DNA of 64,000 nt, from NCBI RefSeq assembly GCF_022024275.1, contig NZ_CP091804.1, forward strand, positions 2,374,501-2,438,500, written 5' to 3'. Each line of letters starts with the position of its first letter. Positions within the stretch are counted from its first letter, which is position 1. Source of the stretch: Sphingopyxis sp. BSN-002 (GTDB lineage Bacteria; Pseudomonadota; Alphaproteobacteria; Sphingomonadales; Sphingomonadaceae). Position numbers and translations under genes: made by a program. The notes under the pieces are model-generated. The model had not been told where the DNA came from. It did no database searches and saw nothing but the letters and a program-made list of their open reading frames with translations. Below, piece after piece: positions 51,176 through 60,430 of the stretch.

Positions 51176-53440
51176 ATGACGCGCTCTCTCTCCTCGCTGC
51201 TGCTCGCCGGCAGCGCCCTAGTCGCCGTTCCCGCCTTTGCACAGGAGGCTCCGCTGCCTGCCGACGAGGCGAATGCCGACGCGGAAATCGTCGTCTTCGG
51301 TCGCGGAGAAACGCGGCAGGTGCAGGATCTGTCGGGGAGTGAAATCGTCACGCTGGCACCCGGAACCAGCCCGCTGAAGGCGATCGAGAAACTGCCCGGG
51401 GTGAATTTCCAGTCGGCCGACGCCTTCGGCAATTACGAATGGTCGCAGCGCGTCTCGATCCGCAGCTTCAACCAGAACCAGATCGGCTTCACCTTCGACG
51501 GCGTCCCGCTCGGCGACGGCAGCTATGGCAACAACAACGGCCTGCATGTCTCGCGCGCAGTGATCTCCGAAAATGTCGGCAGCGTCCGCGTCTCGCAGGG
51601 CTCGGGCTCGATCGGCACGCAGGCGACGAACAATCTCGGCGGGACGGTCGAAACCTTCTCGGCCGACCCGGTCGGCAGTTTCGCAGTCCAGGCGAACGGC
51701 ACCTACGGCAGCGACGACACGATCCGCGGCTATGTCCGCGCCGACTTCGGCAACGAGCAGGGCCTCGCCGGCTATGTTTCCTACCTCTATGGCACCACCG
51801 ACAAGTGGAAGGGCGACGGCGTGCAGGAACAGCGCCAGCTCAATGCCAAGCTGGTCGTGCCGGTCGGGACCGCCAAGCTTGACTTCTGGTACAGCTTCTC
51901 GCGCCGCAACGAGCAGGATTATCAGGACATGTCGCTCGACATGATCCGTCGGCTCGGCACCGACTGGGACAATTTCGGCCCCGGCCAGTATGCACTGGCG
52001 ATCCGTGTTGCCGACATCGCAAACAACCGCGGCGATACCGGCGCGCCGGTGAGCAATCCGGCTGCAGGCACTGCCTATCCGGCGCCGATCGGAACCGTCG
52101 ACGACGCCTATTTCGACGCTGCGGGCATCCGCCGCGACCATCTGGCCTATCTGGGCATCCGCGGCGACATCGGCAGCGAAGGCAAATATCTGCTCCGCGG
52201 CTATTATCACAACAACAAGGGGCAGGGGCTGTGGGGGACCCCCTATGTGCCGAGCCCGAACGGCGTGCCGATCTCGATCCGCACCACCGAATATGACATC
52301 GACCGCTACGGCCTGTTCGGTTCGGTCACGCTGCCGGTCGCGACCACCGACCTGACCGTCGGCGGCTGGTACGAACAGACCGACTTCTCGCAGGCACGGC
52401 GCTTTTACGCGCTGACCAGCCGCGACGATCCGGGTCGCAGCTTCACGGGTTTTCAGAAGAATCCCTTTTTCACCCAGTGGGAGTTCGATTTCTCGACCGA
52501 GACACTGCAATATTATGTGCAGGACAAGATCGACCTCGGTGCGTTGACGATCAATCTCGGCTGGAAGGGCTTTCGCGTGACGAACGAAGCGACACCGGTC
52601 GTCGCGGCGACGCTCGCGTCGGGCAGGATCAAGACCGAGGACTGGTTCCAGCCGCACGCCGGCTTCGCAGTCGAGCTTGGCGACCATGCCGAAGTCTTCG
52701 GCGGTTTCACGCAGGTGACGCGCGCGTTCGTCTCTGCGAGCACCGCCGGCCCCTTCGCGACCACGCAGGTCGGTTTCGACAATATCAGGGACACGCTGAA
52801 GCCCGAGACGTCGGACACCTACGAACTCGGCCTCCGCTATAACAGCTCGTGGTTCAATGGCGTGCTGGCCGGCTATTATGTCGATTTCAGCAATCGCCTG
52901 CTCGCTTTCTCGCCCGGCGCGGGGATCCAGGGCAATCCGGCGGTGCTGCAGAACGTCGGCTCGGTGCGCTCGCTCGGCGTCGAGGTCGCTGGCGAAGTCC
53001 GCTTCGGCGGCGGGTTCAGCGCTTATGTGTCTTACGCCTATAATGATGCGACCTATCGCGACAATGTGCTCGACGCGCTGGGTGCGATCGTCGCCGCGAC
53101 GAAGGGCAAGCAGGTGGTGGACGCGCCGAAGCATGTCGCGCGCGGCGAGCTCGCCTACGACAACGGTCCGATCTTCGGGCGGATCGGCGCCAATTATATG
53201 TCGGAACGCTTTTTCACGTACGAGAATGACCGGAAGGTCGACAGCCGCATCGTCGTCGATGCGACGATCGGCTATCGCGTCACCGACAATATCGAGGTGC
53301 AGCTCAACGCGACCAACCTGTTCGACGAGGATTATGTCGGGACGATCGGCTCGAACGGCTTCGGCAATCGGGGCGATAGCCAGACCCTGCTGATCGGCGC
53401 GCCGCAGCAGTTCTTCGGCACGATCAAGGTCAATTTCTGA
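51176..53440 (+). CDS. TonB-dependent outer-membrane receptor
   Basis: Outer-membrane transporter of 754 residues. Signal peptide MTRSLSSLLLAGSALVAVPAFA, a TonB-box-like AEIVVFGRGE, then the plug with SPLKAIEKLPGVNFQSAD, IRSFNQNQIGFTFDGVPLGDGSYG and SGSIGTQATNNLGGTVE. The barrel ends in IKVNF (terminal Phe). The PLKAIEKLPGVN and YDNxxx-type barrel strands resemble siderophore/xenosiderophore receptors of Sphingomonads, but no substrate can be named. AAGGGG precedes the ATG. It ends at a 32-bp perfect palindrome, then an acylase gene. Confidence 0.93.
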   Translation: MTRSLSSLLLAGSALVAVPAFAQEAPLPADEANADAEIVVFGRGETRQVQDLSGSEIVTLAPGTSPLKAIEKLPGVNFQSADAFGNYEWSQRVSIRSFNQNQIGFTFDGVPLGDGSYGNNNGLHVSRAVISENVGSVRVSQGSGSIGTQATNNLGGTVETFSADPVGSFAVQANGTYGSDDTIRGYVRADFGNEQGLAGYVSYLYGTTDKWKGDGVQEQRQLNAKLVVPVGTAKLDFWYSFSRRNEQDYQDMSLDMIRRLGTDWDNFGPGQYALAIRVADIANNRGDTGAPVSNPAAGTAYPAPIGTVDDAYFDAAGIRRDHLAYLGIRGDIGSEGKYLLRGYYHNNKGQGLWGTPYVPSPNGVPISIRTTEYDIDRYGLFGSVTLPVATTDLTVGGWYEQTDFSQARRFYALTSRDDPGRSFTGFQKNPFFTQWEFDFSTETLQYYVQDKIDLGALTINLGWKGFRVTNEATPVVAATLASGRIKTEDWFQPHAGFAVELGDHAEVFGGFTQVTRAFVSASTAGPFATTQVGFDNIRDTLKPETSDTYELGLRYNSSWFNGVLAGYYVDFSNRLLAFSPGAGIQGNPAVLQNVGSVRSLGVEVAGEVRFGGGFSAYVSYAYNDATYRDNVLDALGAIVAATKGKQVVDAPKHVARGELAYDNGPIFGRIGANYMSERFFTYENDRKVDSRIVVDATIGYRVTDNIEVQLNATNLFDEDYVGTIGSNGFGNRGDSQTLLIGAPQQFFGTIKVNF

Positions 53441-53443
53441 ATC

Positions 53444-53475
53444 GAAGCAGGGGCGGCGCGCGCCGCCCCTGCTTC
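53444..53475. terminator. 32-bp perfect palindrome after the second TonB receptor
   Basis: Positions 53444-53459 and 53460-53475 are exactly complementary, with GCGC at the turn. It starts four bases after the stop codon. Very stable in RNA, so termination or 3' protection is likely although no T-run follows. Confidence 0.7.
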
Positions 53476-53567
53476 ACCCGGATAGAGCCGGCCATCGACG
53501 GCGGCTTGCCATCGGCGCCAAGCCTCGCCACACAGGCGCTCGACGAGCGGTTGCGAGAGGGCCCCGA

Positions 53568-55724
53568 ATGCTACGACGGATTTTCCTGGGGTTTCTGTTG
53601 CTGGTGGTGCTGACCGCGGCCTCGCTCGCGCTCTGGGAACCGCTGACCGCCGAGGCGCCGAAGGCGCCGGCCTTCAAGCCGACCGATGTTCAGATCGCGC
53701 GCGACAAGTTCGGCGTGCCGCATATCTTCGGAAAGACCGACGCCGACGTCGCTTATGGCGTGGCCTATGCGCACGCCGAGGATGATTTCTCGACCCTGCA
53801 GGAAGTGCTGGCGATGACGCGCGGGCGTGCCGGTGCGATGCTCGGCGAGGATGGCGCGAAGGTCGACTATGCCGCCGAACTGCTCGACATCCGCAAGACG
53901 ACGACGCGCGACTGGCCGCGGCTGCCCAAGGATGTCCAGGCGCTGTTCACCGCCTATGCGGCGGGACTCAACCATTATGCCGACAAGCATCCGGACGAAG
54001 TGCGATTGTCAGGGCTGTTCCCGGTGACCGGCGAGGATGTCGTTGCGGGCTTCGTCCTGCGCTCGCCTTTCTTCTTCGGGCTCGATTCGGTGCTCGGCGG
54101 ACTGACCGAGGACAAGCCGATGGGCCGTGAAGGTGGGCCGTCGCTCGACGCCAAGGGCAAGCTGGTTCCGCGCGAGCTGACTCCGGTCGGCCGCGATCCC
54201 GAAGCCAATGGCTCGAACGGCATGGCGGTCGCGCCGGCGCGCTCGACCGACGGCGCGACGCGGCTCGTCTCCAACTCGCACCAGCCGTGGACCGGCGGGG
54301 TCGCATGGTACGAGCTGGTCGTGCATTCGGGCGAGGGCTGGGATTTCGCGGGTGCGAACTTCCCCGGATCGCCGTACCCCTTCCTCGGCCACAACAAATA
54401 TCTCGGCTGGACCAATACGGTGAACCGTCCCGACCTGATCGACATCTACAAGCTGGTGCTCGACGAAAGCGGCAAGAAATATCGTTTCGACGGCAAATGG
54501 CTGCCGCTCGAGGAAAAGCGCATCTGGCTGCGCGTCAAATACGGTCCGTTCGTGATCCCGGTGCCGCGGACGATCTACCGCTCGGTGCAGGGGCCGGTGA
54601 TCAGGAACGACAAGGGCGCCTTCGCGATCCGCTATGCCGGGATGGACCAGTCGAACATGGTCACCCAATATTATCGGCTCAACAAGGCGAAGAGCTTCGC
54701 CGAGTGGCGCGCGGCGATGGCGGGGCAGGGTGTGCCGGCGACGAACTTCATCTACGCCGATGCCAAGGGCAATATCGGCCTCTTCTACAACGCGATGTTC
54801 CCCGACCGGCCGGCGGGCTTCAACTGGCGGGGCATATTGCCCGGCGATACCTCGGCCGATGTCTGGACGAAGACGCTGCCGTTCGACCGCGTGCCCGCGC
54901 TGGTCAATCCGCGCTCGGGCTATGTGATGAACGCGAACAACACGCCGTGGGTCGCGGCGGGGCCGGGTGATGAGCTTGATGCTGCCGCCTTCTCGCCCCT
55001 GCTCGGGGTCGAGGACGACATGACCAACCGCGCGGTGCGGCTGATCGAGCTGTTCGAGGCATCGGGCCAGATCGACGAGGCGCGGCTGAAGACGATCAAA
55101 TATGACACCGCCTATGCGAAGACCGGCTATGCGAAGGCGTGGATGGCAAAGCTGCTCGCGCTCGACACCAAGGGCGATCCGGCGCTCGCCGAGGCGCAGG
55201 GTCTGCTCCGCCAATGGGACTGGAACCTCGACGGCAAGGGCAAGGGCGACGCGCTGGCGCTGATGGTGCTGCGCCCGGCGAACGGCAGTCATTACCAGCG
55301 CAAGCCCGAACCCGACCCGCGGCAGGTGCTCAGCGACACGGTCAATCATCTGCAGGAGCATTTCGCGGGGCTCGACCCGAAGCTTGGCGATGTGCTGCGC
55401 CTGCGTCACGGCGAGGGCGCCCACCGCGTCGACTTGCCGCTCGACGGCGGCAACGACACCGTGCGCGCCTCGACCTTGTGGGACGTCGAGCCCGACGGGC
55501 GGCTGAAGGTGCGCCACGGCGACAGCTTCATCATGTTCGTGACATGGGACAAGGCGGGGCAGGTGCATTCGGAATCGATCCAGCCCTTCGGCGCGGCGAC
55601 GACGCGGCCCGACAGTCCGCATTACAACGACCAGGCGAAGCTGTTCGTACAGCACAGGCTGAAACCCGTGCTCTTCGATCCGGCGGCGCTCCGGGCCAGT
55701 GGAGCGCGTTTCTATCGGCCTTGA
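53568..55724 (+). CDS. Penicillin acylase / acyl-homoserine-lactone acylase family Ntn hydrolase
   Basis: 718-residue precursor of an N-terminal-nucleophile amidase, cleaved to alpha and beta subunits in the periplasm. A hydrophobic N-terminus (FLGFLLLVVLTAASLALW) exports it. VQIARDKFGVPHIFGKTDADVAYGVAYAHAEDDF (in parts) opens the alpha chain; self-cleavage is expected between G215 and S216 in NGSNGMAVAPARS, giving Ser as nucleophile. Beta-chain landmarks are SNSHQPW, NFPGSPYPFLGHN and GWTNTVNRPDL. The sequence is closer to aculeacin/AHL acylases than to penicillin G acylase, so quorum-signal or N-acyl-peptide hydrolysis is possible. M16 peptidase gene follows. Confidence 0.93.
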   Translation: MLRRIFLGFLLLVVLTAASLALWEPLTAEAPKAPAFKPTDVQIARDKFGVPHIFGKTDADVAYGVAYAHAEDDFSTLQEVLAMTRGRAGAMLGEDGAKVDYAAELLDIRKTTTRDWPRLPKDVQALFTAYAAGLNHYADKHPDEVRLSGLFPVTGEDVVAGFVLRSPFFFGLDSVLGGLTEDKPMGREGGPSLDAKGKLVPRELTPVGRDPEANGSNGMAVAPARSTDGATRLVSNSHQPWTGGVAWYELVVHSGEGWDFAGANFPGSPYPFLGHNKYLGWTNTVNRPDLIDIYKLVLDESGKKYRFDGKWLPLEEKRIWLRVKYGPFVIPVPRTIYRSVQGPVIRNDKGAFAIRYAGMDQSNMVTQYYRLNKAKSFAEWRAAMAGQGVPATNFIYADAKGNIGLFYNAMFPDRPAGFNWRGILPGDTSADVWTKTLPFDRVPALVNPRSGYVMNANNTPWVAAGPGDELDAAAFSPLLGVEDDMTNRAVRLIELFEASGQIDEARLKTIKYDTAYAKTGYAKAWMAKLLALDTKGDPALAEAQGLLRQWDWNLDGKGKGDALALMVLRPANGSHYQRKPEPDPRQVLSDTVNHLQEHFAGLDPKLGDVLRLRHGEGAHRVDLPLDGGNDTVRASTLWDVEPDGRLKVRHGDSFIMFVTWDKAGQVHSESIQPFGAATTRPDSPHYNDQAKLFVQHRLKPVLFDPAALRASGARFYRP

Positions 55725-55816
55725 AAGCCCGTGACGCCCGCCCTAGACCGGTGATGGAGTGCCGTCCGGCACAGGTCGCGCGTGGGCCCATGTGCCTGCC
55801 ATCCAAGAGGAATTTC

Positions 55817-58696
55817 ATGCCCGCTTTCCGTCATTTCGCTCTCGCCCTCGCGGTGTCGACCTCGCTCGTCGCGGCCGGTCCCGCGCTCGCCAAGGCCAAG
55901 GAGGCCAAACCGGCCCCCGTCGCCGACCTGGTGAAGGCGGTCGACATTCCGTATCAGAGCTTCACGCTCGACAACGGACTGCGCGTCATCGTCCATGAGG
56001 ATCGCAAGGCGCCTGTCGTCGCAGTGTCGGTCTGGTATCGCGTCGGGTCGAAGAACGAGCCCGCGGGAAAGACGGGCTTTGCCCACCTGTTCGAGCATCT
56101 GATGTTCAACGGTTCGGAAAATGCGCCGGGCGATTTCTTCGAGCCGCTGCAACAGGTCGGCGCGACCGACAGCAACGGCACGACCAGCTTTGACCGTACC
56201 AATTATTTCGAGACGGTGCCGACCGGCGCGCTCGACCGCGCGCTGTTCCTCGAGAGCGACCGCATGGGGCATCTGCTCGGCGCGGTGACGCAGGAGAAGC
56301 TCGATAACCAGCGCGGCGTCGTGCAGAACGAGAAGCGCCAGGGCGACAACAATCCCTTCGGCCTGCTGCGTTACGAGATTTTCGAGAATCTCTTCCCCAA
56401 GGGGCATCCCTATCATCACAGCACGATCGGCTCGATGGGCGACCTCGACGCGGCAAGCCTCGCCGATGTGAAAAAGTGGTTCACCGACAATTACGGTCCG
56501 AACAACGCCGTGCTCGTCCTTGCGGGCGATGTCGATCTGGCGACCGCGAAGGCCAAGGTCACCGAGTGGTTCGGCGATATTCCGCGCGGCCCCGAGGTGA
56601 AGGCCCCGGCCGCTTCGGTGCCGACCTTGCCGGCGCCGCTGGCCAAGGAGGTCAAGGACCTGATCCCCACGACGCGCATCTATCGCATGTGGGCCATCCC
56701 GGGTCTCAACGACGCCGAAGCGGTGCCGCTGCAGATGGCGGCGACGGTGCTCGGCGGCCTGTCGTCGTCGCGGCTCGACAATGCGATGGTGCGCAAGGAT
56801 CCGGTGGCGGTCAGCGTCAGCGCCGGCGCGCAGACGTTCGAGGACGCCGGTATCCTGATCGTCCAGGCCGATGTGAAGCCCGGCGTCGATGTGAAGGTCG
56901 TCAGCGACAAGCTCGACGCCGAAATCGCAAAATTCCTTGCCGAAGGTCCGACCGCCGACGAGTTGCAGCGCGCAGCCGCGAGCTACCTCGGCGGGACCAT
57001 CTCGGGCCTCGAATCGGTCGGCGGTTTTGGCGGCAAGGCGGTGACGCTTGCCGAGGGCGCGCTCTATTCGAACGATCCCTCCTACTACAAGACCGAGCTC
57101 GACCGGCTCGCCAAGGCGACCCCCGAACAGACGGCGGCGATCGCGCGCAAATGGATGTCGCGGCCGGCCTTTTCGCTGACCTATACGCCGGGTGAGCGTA
57201 CCGAGGGCGGCGAGAATCGTGGCGGCGCGGTGACCGGGGGCAAGATGGGGGACGCCGTCGCACCCGACCGGTACTGGAACCCCGCGCTTGGCGATATCGG
57301 TCCCGACACGGGCGTCGGCACCTCGATTGCCGATCGTTCGCAGCTGCCGACGGTTGCCGACCTGAAGGCGCTCGACTTCCCCGCCATCGAGCGCGCGAAG
57401 CTCAAGAACGGGATCGAGGTCCTGTTCGCGCGCCGCACGACAGTGCCGACGGTCAATGTCGCGGTCAGCTTCGACGCGGGCTATGCCGCCGATCCGCATA
57501 ATGCGCTGGGCACCCAGTCGCTGATGCTGAGCCTGATGGACGAAGGCACGACGAGCCGCGATTCGATCGCCTTCGCCGAAGCGAAGGAACGCCTTGGCGC
57601 GCAGATCGACGGATCGGCCACTGCCGACGAGACGGTGTTCAGCCTGTTCGCGCTGAAACCGAACCTCGCAGCTTCGCTGGGCCTGCTTGCCGACTATATC
57701 CGCAATCCGGCGTTCGATGCGGGCGAACTCGACCGCGTGCGCGCGCAGCAGCTCAACCGCCTCAAGGCCGAGCTCAACAATCCCAATGCGATCGCCAGCC
57801 GCGTGCTGATGCCGGTGCTTTACGGCGCCGACCATCCCTATGGCATTCCGCCCTCGGGCCTCGGCACCACCGCGGCGGTGACCGCAGCGACGCGCGAGCA
57901 GCTGGCGGCGTTCCATTCGGCGTGGATCCGTCCCGACAATGCCCGCATCTTCGTCGTCGGCGATACGACGCTGAAAGAGGTGACGAAGCAGCTCGATGCC
58001 GCGTTCGGCGACTGGAAGGCTCCCGCCGCAGCAAAGGGCACCAAGCATTTCGAGACTCCGGTCCCGGCGCCCAAGCCGCGCATCCTGCTCTTCGACCGGC
58101 CGAAGTCGCCGCAGTCGGTGATCATGGCGGGCAAGGTGCTCGCCGCGAAAGGCACCGAGGATCTGGAAGTGCTGCGCTCGGCAAACGACATTTTCGGCGG
58201 CAATTTCCTGTCGCGCTTCAACACCAACCTGCGCGAGACGAAGGGCTGGTCCTATGGCGTGCGCTCGCGCATCTCGAACGACAGTGACCGGCTGACCTGG
58301 GTCGCGATCGCGCCGGTACAGGCCGACCGGACGGGCGATTCGATCAGGGAATTCCAGAGCGACCTCAAGGCCTATCTCGGCGACAAGGGAACGACGAAGG
58401 AAGAGCTGGAGCGTACGATCAATGGCAGCGTCCGCGAGCTGCCGGGCAGCTTCGAAACCTCGACCGACGTGCTCGGCGGGATGCGCCAGATCGTCAAGTT
58501 CGGCCGGCCCGACGATTATTACGAAAAGCTGCCCGCCACCTATGAGGCGATGACGGCGGCGGAGGTCGACGCGGCGGCGCGCAAGGCGCTCAGTACCGGC
58601 GATCTCGTTTACGTGGTCGTCGGCGACGCGTCGGTCGTGAAACCGCAGCTTGACGGACTGGGGCTGCCGGTGGAAATAGCGACACCCGCTAACTAA
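55817..58696 (+). CDS. M16 family zinc metallopeptidase (two fused M16 units), exported
   Basis: 959 residues with signal peptide MPAFRHFALALAVSTSLVAAGPALA. The first half is an active M16 unit: H90-x-x-E93-H94 in GKTGFAHLFEHLMFNG and a downstream glutamate in GVVQNEKRQGD as third zinc ligand. The second half (from about residue 520, AKLKNGIEVLFARR) repeats the fold without the HxxEH motif, as usual for the partner unit. Such double M16 proteins act like a fused clamshell on unfolded peptides in the periplasm. AGAGGAA precedes the ATG at 55817; open frame to the left is out of the family. Confidence 0.93.
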   Translation: MPAFRHFALALAVSTSLVAAGPALAKAKEAKPAPVADLVKAVDIPYQSFTLDNGLRVIVHEDRKAPVVAVSVWYRVGSKNEPAGKTGFAHLFEHLMFNGSENAPGDFFEPLQQVGATDSNGTTSFDRTNYFETVPTGALDRALFLESDRMGHLLGAVTQEKLDNQRGVVQNEKRQGDNNPFGLLRYEIFENLFPKGHPYHHSTIGSMGDLDAASLADVKKWFTDNYGPNNAVLVLAGDVDLATAKAKVTEWFGDIPRGPEVKAPAASVPTLPAPLAKEVKDLIPTTRIYRMWAIPGLNDAEAVPLQMAATVLGGLSSSRLDNAMVRKDPVAVSVSAGAQTFEDAGILIVQADVKPGVDVKVVSDKLDAEIAKFLAEGPTADELQRAAASYLGGTISGLESVGGFGGKAVTLAEGALYSNDPSYYKTELDRLAKATPEQTAAIARKWMSRPAFSLTYTPGERTEGGENRGGAVTGGKMGDAVAPDRYWNPALGDIGPDTGVGTSIADRSQLPTVADLKALDFPAIERAKLKNGIEVLFARRTTVPTVNVAVSFDAGYAADPHNALGTQSLMLSLMDEGTTSRDSIAFAEAKERLGAQIDGSATADETVFSLFALKPNLAASLGLLADYIRNPAFDAGELDRVRAQQLNRLKAELNNPNAIASRVLMPVLYGADHPYGIPPSGLGTTAAVTAATREQLAAFHSAWIRPDNARIFVVGDTTLKEVTKQLDAAFGDWKAPAAAKGTKHFETPVPAPKPRILLFDRPKSPQSVIMAGKVLAAKGTEDLEVLRSANDIFGGNFLSRFNTNLRETKGWSYGVRSRISNDSDRLTWVAIAPVQADRTGDSIREFQSDLKAYLGDKGTTKEELERTINGSVRELPGSFETSTDVLGGMRQIVKFGRPDDYYEKLPATYEAMTAAEVDAAARKALSTGDLVYVVVGDASVVKPQLDGLGLPVEIATPAN

Positions 58697-58721
58697 CATC
58701 AGTTTCAGTAGGAGAGATTTT

Positions 58722-59024
58722 ATGTCCGGTGTCGATGGCAGCTATGATTGCGTCACCAAGTCGCCGATGGGCGACCAGAAGTCGGTTTTCACCGTCAACA
58801 GCAGCGGCGACGGCTTCACCGGCCAGAATGCCGGTGCGATGGGATCGCTCGATGTCGAGAATGGCAAGGTCGATGGCAACAAGCTGACCTGGACCATGAA
58901 CATGAAGGTGCCGATGCCGATGACGCTCGAATGCGAAGCGACGATCGACGGCGACACGCTGACCGGCACGATCAAGGCCGGCGCCTTCGGATCGATGGCG
59001 ATGACCGGAACGCGCCAGGCCTGA
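58722..59024 (+). CDS. Small beta-rich protein of unknown function
   Basis: 100 residues, no signal peptide or membrane helix. Alternating strands (GSYDCVTKSPMGDQKSVFTV, LTWTMNMKVPMPMTLECEATI, TLTGTIKAGAFGSMAMTG) suggest a small beta-barrel or sandwich; two cysteines (YDC, LEC) could pair. The C-terminal pattern 'GDTLTGTIKAGAFGSM' is the sort of motif seen in small proteins that are often found downstream of Sphingomonad peptidases. TAGGAGAG precedes the ATG. 25 bases after the M16 gene, so probably co-transcribed. No name can be given. Confidence 0.75.
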   Translation: MSGVDGSYDCVTKSPMGDQKSVFTVNSSGDGFTGQNAGAMGSLDVENGKVDGNKLTWTMNMKVPMPMTLECEATIDGDTLTGTIKAGAFGSMAMTGTRQA

Positions 59025-59045
59025 TTTTCAGGGCAAACAAAACGG

Positions 59046-59075
59046 AAAGGGCCGCCCCTCGCGGGCGGCCCTTTT
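59046..59075 (+). terminator. Rho-independent terminator
   Basis: Twelve-bp perfect stem AAAGGGCCGCCC/GGGCGGCCCTTT, loop CTCGC, followed by TTTTGCTTTTG. 21 bases after the small-protein stop; ends the acylase-side transcription unit. Confidence 0.88.
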
Positions 59076-59122
59076 GCTTTTGCATAGCTTTTCGTGGCCC
59101 GGGGGCTATCCAAAGCGGAGCC

Positions 59123-59140
59123 GGAGGCGCATAGGCCTCC
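59123..59140 (+). repeat. Small hairpin holding GGAGG before the Bcr/CflA-type transporter
   Basis: Perfect 6-bp arms GGAGGC/GCCTCC with a six-base loop. The only ribosome-binding-like sequence upstream of the ATG at 59145 is in its left arm, 17-22 bases away, too far unless the fold brings it closer. Confidence 0.4.
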
Positions 59141-59144
59141 CGCA

Positions 59145-60392
59145 ATGCACAAAATGACCGAAGCCTCCCAGCGGTCCCGCATGCCCGGCGACCGCGAAAT
59201 GGTGTTCATGATGGCGATGGTCATGGCGTTGAACGCGCTCGCCATCGATTCGATGCTGCCCGCTTTGCCGGCGATCGGCGAGGGGCTGGGCGTCGCGGTG
59301 GCGAACGACCGCCAATATGTCATTTCGACCTATCTCTTCGGCATTGGCGCGGGATCGCTCGTCTATGGGCCGCTCTCCGACCGTTTCGGGCGCAAGGGCG
59401 TGCTCGTTCCCGCGCTCTTCGCCTATGTCGCCTTTTCGATCGGCTGCGGGCTCGCAACCAGTTTTCCGATGCTGCTCGCGCTGCGTTTCGGGCACGGGCT
59501 GATCAGCGCCGCGCTCGGCGTGATCGTCGTTGCGGTCATCCGGGATCTCTTCTCGGGCGACGCGATGGCAAAGCGGCTGTCGATGATCTTCCTCGTCTTC
59601 ATGATCGTTCCCGCGATCGCGCCGACGATGGGCGCGGGGATTACGCTGTTTGCGAGCTGGCGGGCGATCTTCATCGTGCTGGCGGTGATGGGCGTCGTCA
59701 TGATCCTGTGGCTGCGCCGCCTGCCCGAGACATTGCATCCGGAAGATGTCCGCCCGCTCGATCTCCGGACGATGATGGCGGGCTGGGCGACGGTAACGCG
59801 GCACCGCCGCGCCGCGGGCTATATGATCGCCTCGGGCATGATGCAGGGCGCGCTCTACGGTTATCTCAACAGCAGCGAACAGATCATCGCCGACATCTTT
59901 CATGCGCGCAGCTGGTTCCCGCTCGTCTTCGCCTGCGTCGCGCTCGGCATTGCGACCGCCAATTTCTCGAACGCCGCGATCGTCGAGCGTTTCGGCGCAC
60001 GGCGTGTGTCGCAGAGTGCGACCTTCGCGTTCATGATCACGTCGATCATCCAGATCGCGGTGGCGCTGAGCGGCGCCGAGACGCTGTGGATGTTCACCGT
60101 GCTGATGATGGTCAATGTCGGGCTGATCGGCTTCATCGGCAGCAACTTCGGATCGATCGCGATGGAAGACTTCGGCCATATGGCCGGGGTCGCGTCCTCC
60201 TATCAGAGCTTTGCCAAGACGCTGCTTGCGGCGACCGTCGGGGCGCTGATCGGCCAGCAGTACAACGGCACGACGCTGCCGCTTGCCTATGCCTTCCTGA
60301 TCTCGGGCGGGGTCGGTCTTACGCTGGTTTTCTGGGCCGAGCGCGGCAAGCTGTTCACCCGGCCGGGAACTGCGCCGAAGACGCCCTATTGA
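59145..60392 (+). CDS. MFS drug-resistance-type transporter (Bcr/CflA-like, DHA1)
   Basis: Inner-membrane proton antiporter candidate of 415 residues with 12 hydrophobic segments. The N-terminal DHA1 signature is present: ALAIDSMLPALPAIGEGLG and the loop LVYGPLSDRFGRKGVLV. Bcr/CflA members export bicyclomycin, chloramphenicol or small metabolites. Start ATG at 59145 gives MHKMTEASQ; a second ATG at 59154 is also possible, and there is no ordinary ribosome binding site in front of either. It converges on the SUKH gene. Confidence 0.9.
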   Translation: MHKMTEASQRSRMPGDREMVFMMAMVMALNALAIDSMLPALPAIGEGLGVAVANDRQYVISTYLFGIGAGSLVYGPLSDRFGRKGVLVPALFAYVAFSIGCGLATSFPMLLALRFGHGLISAALGVIVVAVIRDLFSGDAMAKRLSMIFLVFMIVPAIAPTMGAGITLFASWRAIFIVLAVMGVVMILWLRRLPETLHPEDVRPLDLRTMMAGWATVTRHRRAAGYMIASGMMQGALYGYLNSSEQIIADIFHARSWFPLVFACVALGIATANFSNAAIVERFGARRVSQSATFAFMITSIIQIAVALSGAETLWMFTVLMMVNVGLIGFIGSNFGSIAMEDFGHMAGVASSYQSFAKTLLAATVGALIGQQYNGTTLPLAYAFLISGGVGLTLVFWAERGKLFTRPGTAPKTPY

Positions 60393-60430
60393 GGCGCAGG
60401 CAAGGGCCGCTAGCGACGGATTGCGGACGT

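Noticed and set aside
55712..58699. 995-codon open frame antisense to the M16 peptidase gene
   Set aside because: A shadow of GC-rich coding DNA. The translation is rich in Arg, Gly and His with no family motif, while the plus strand has HxxEH, a signal peptide and normal codon use.
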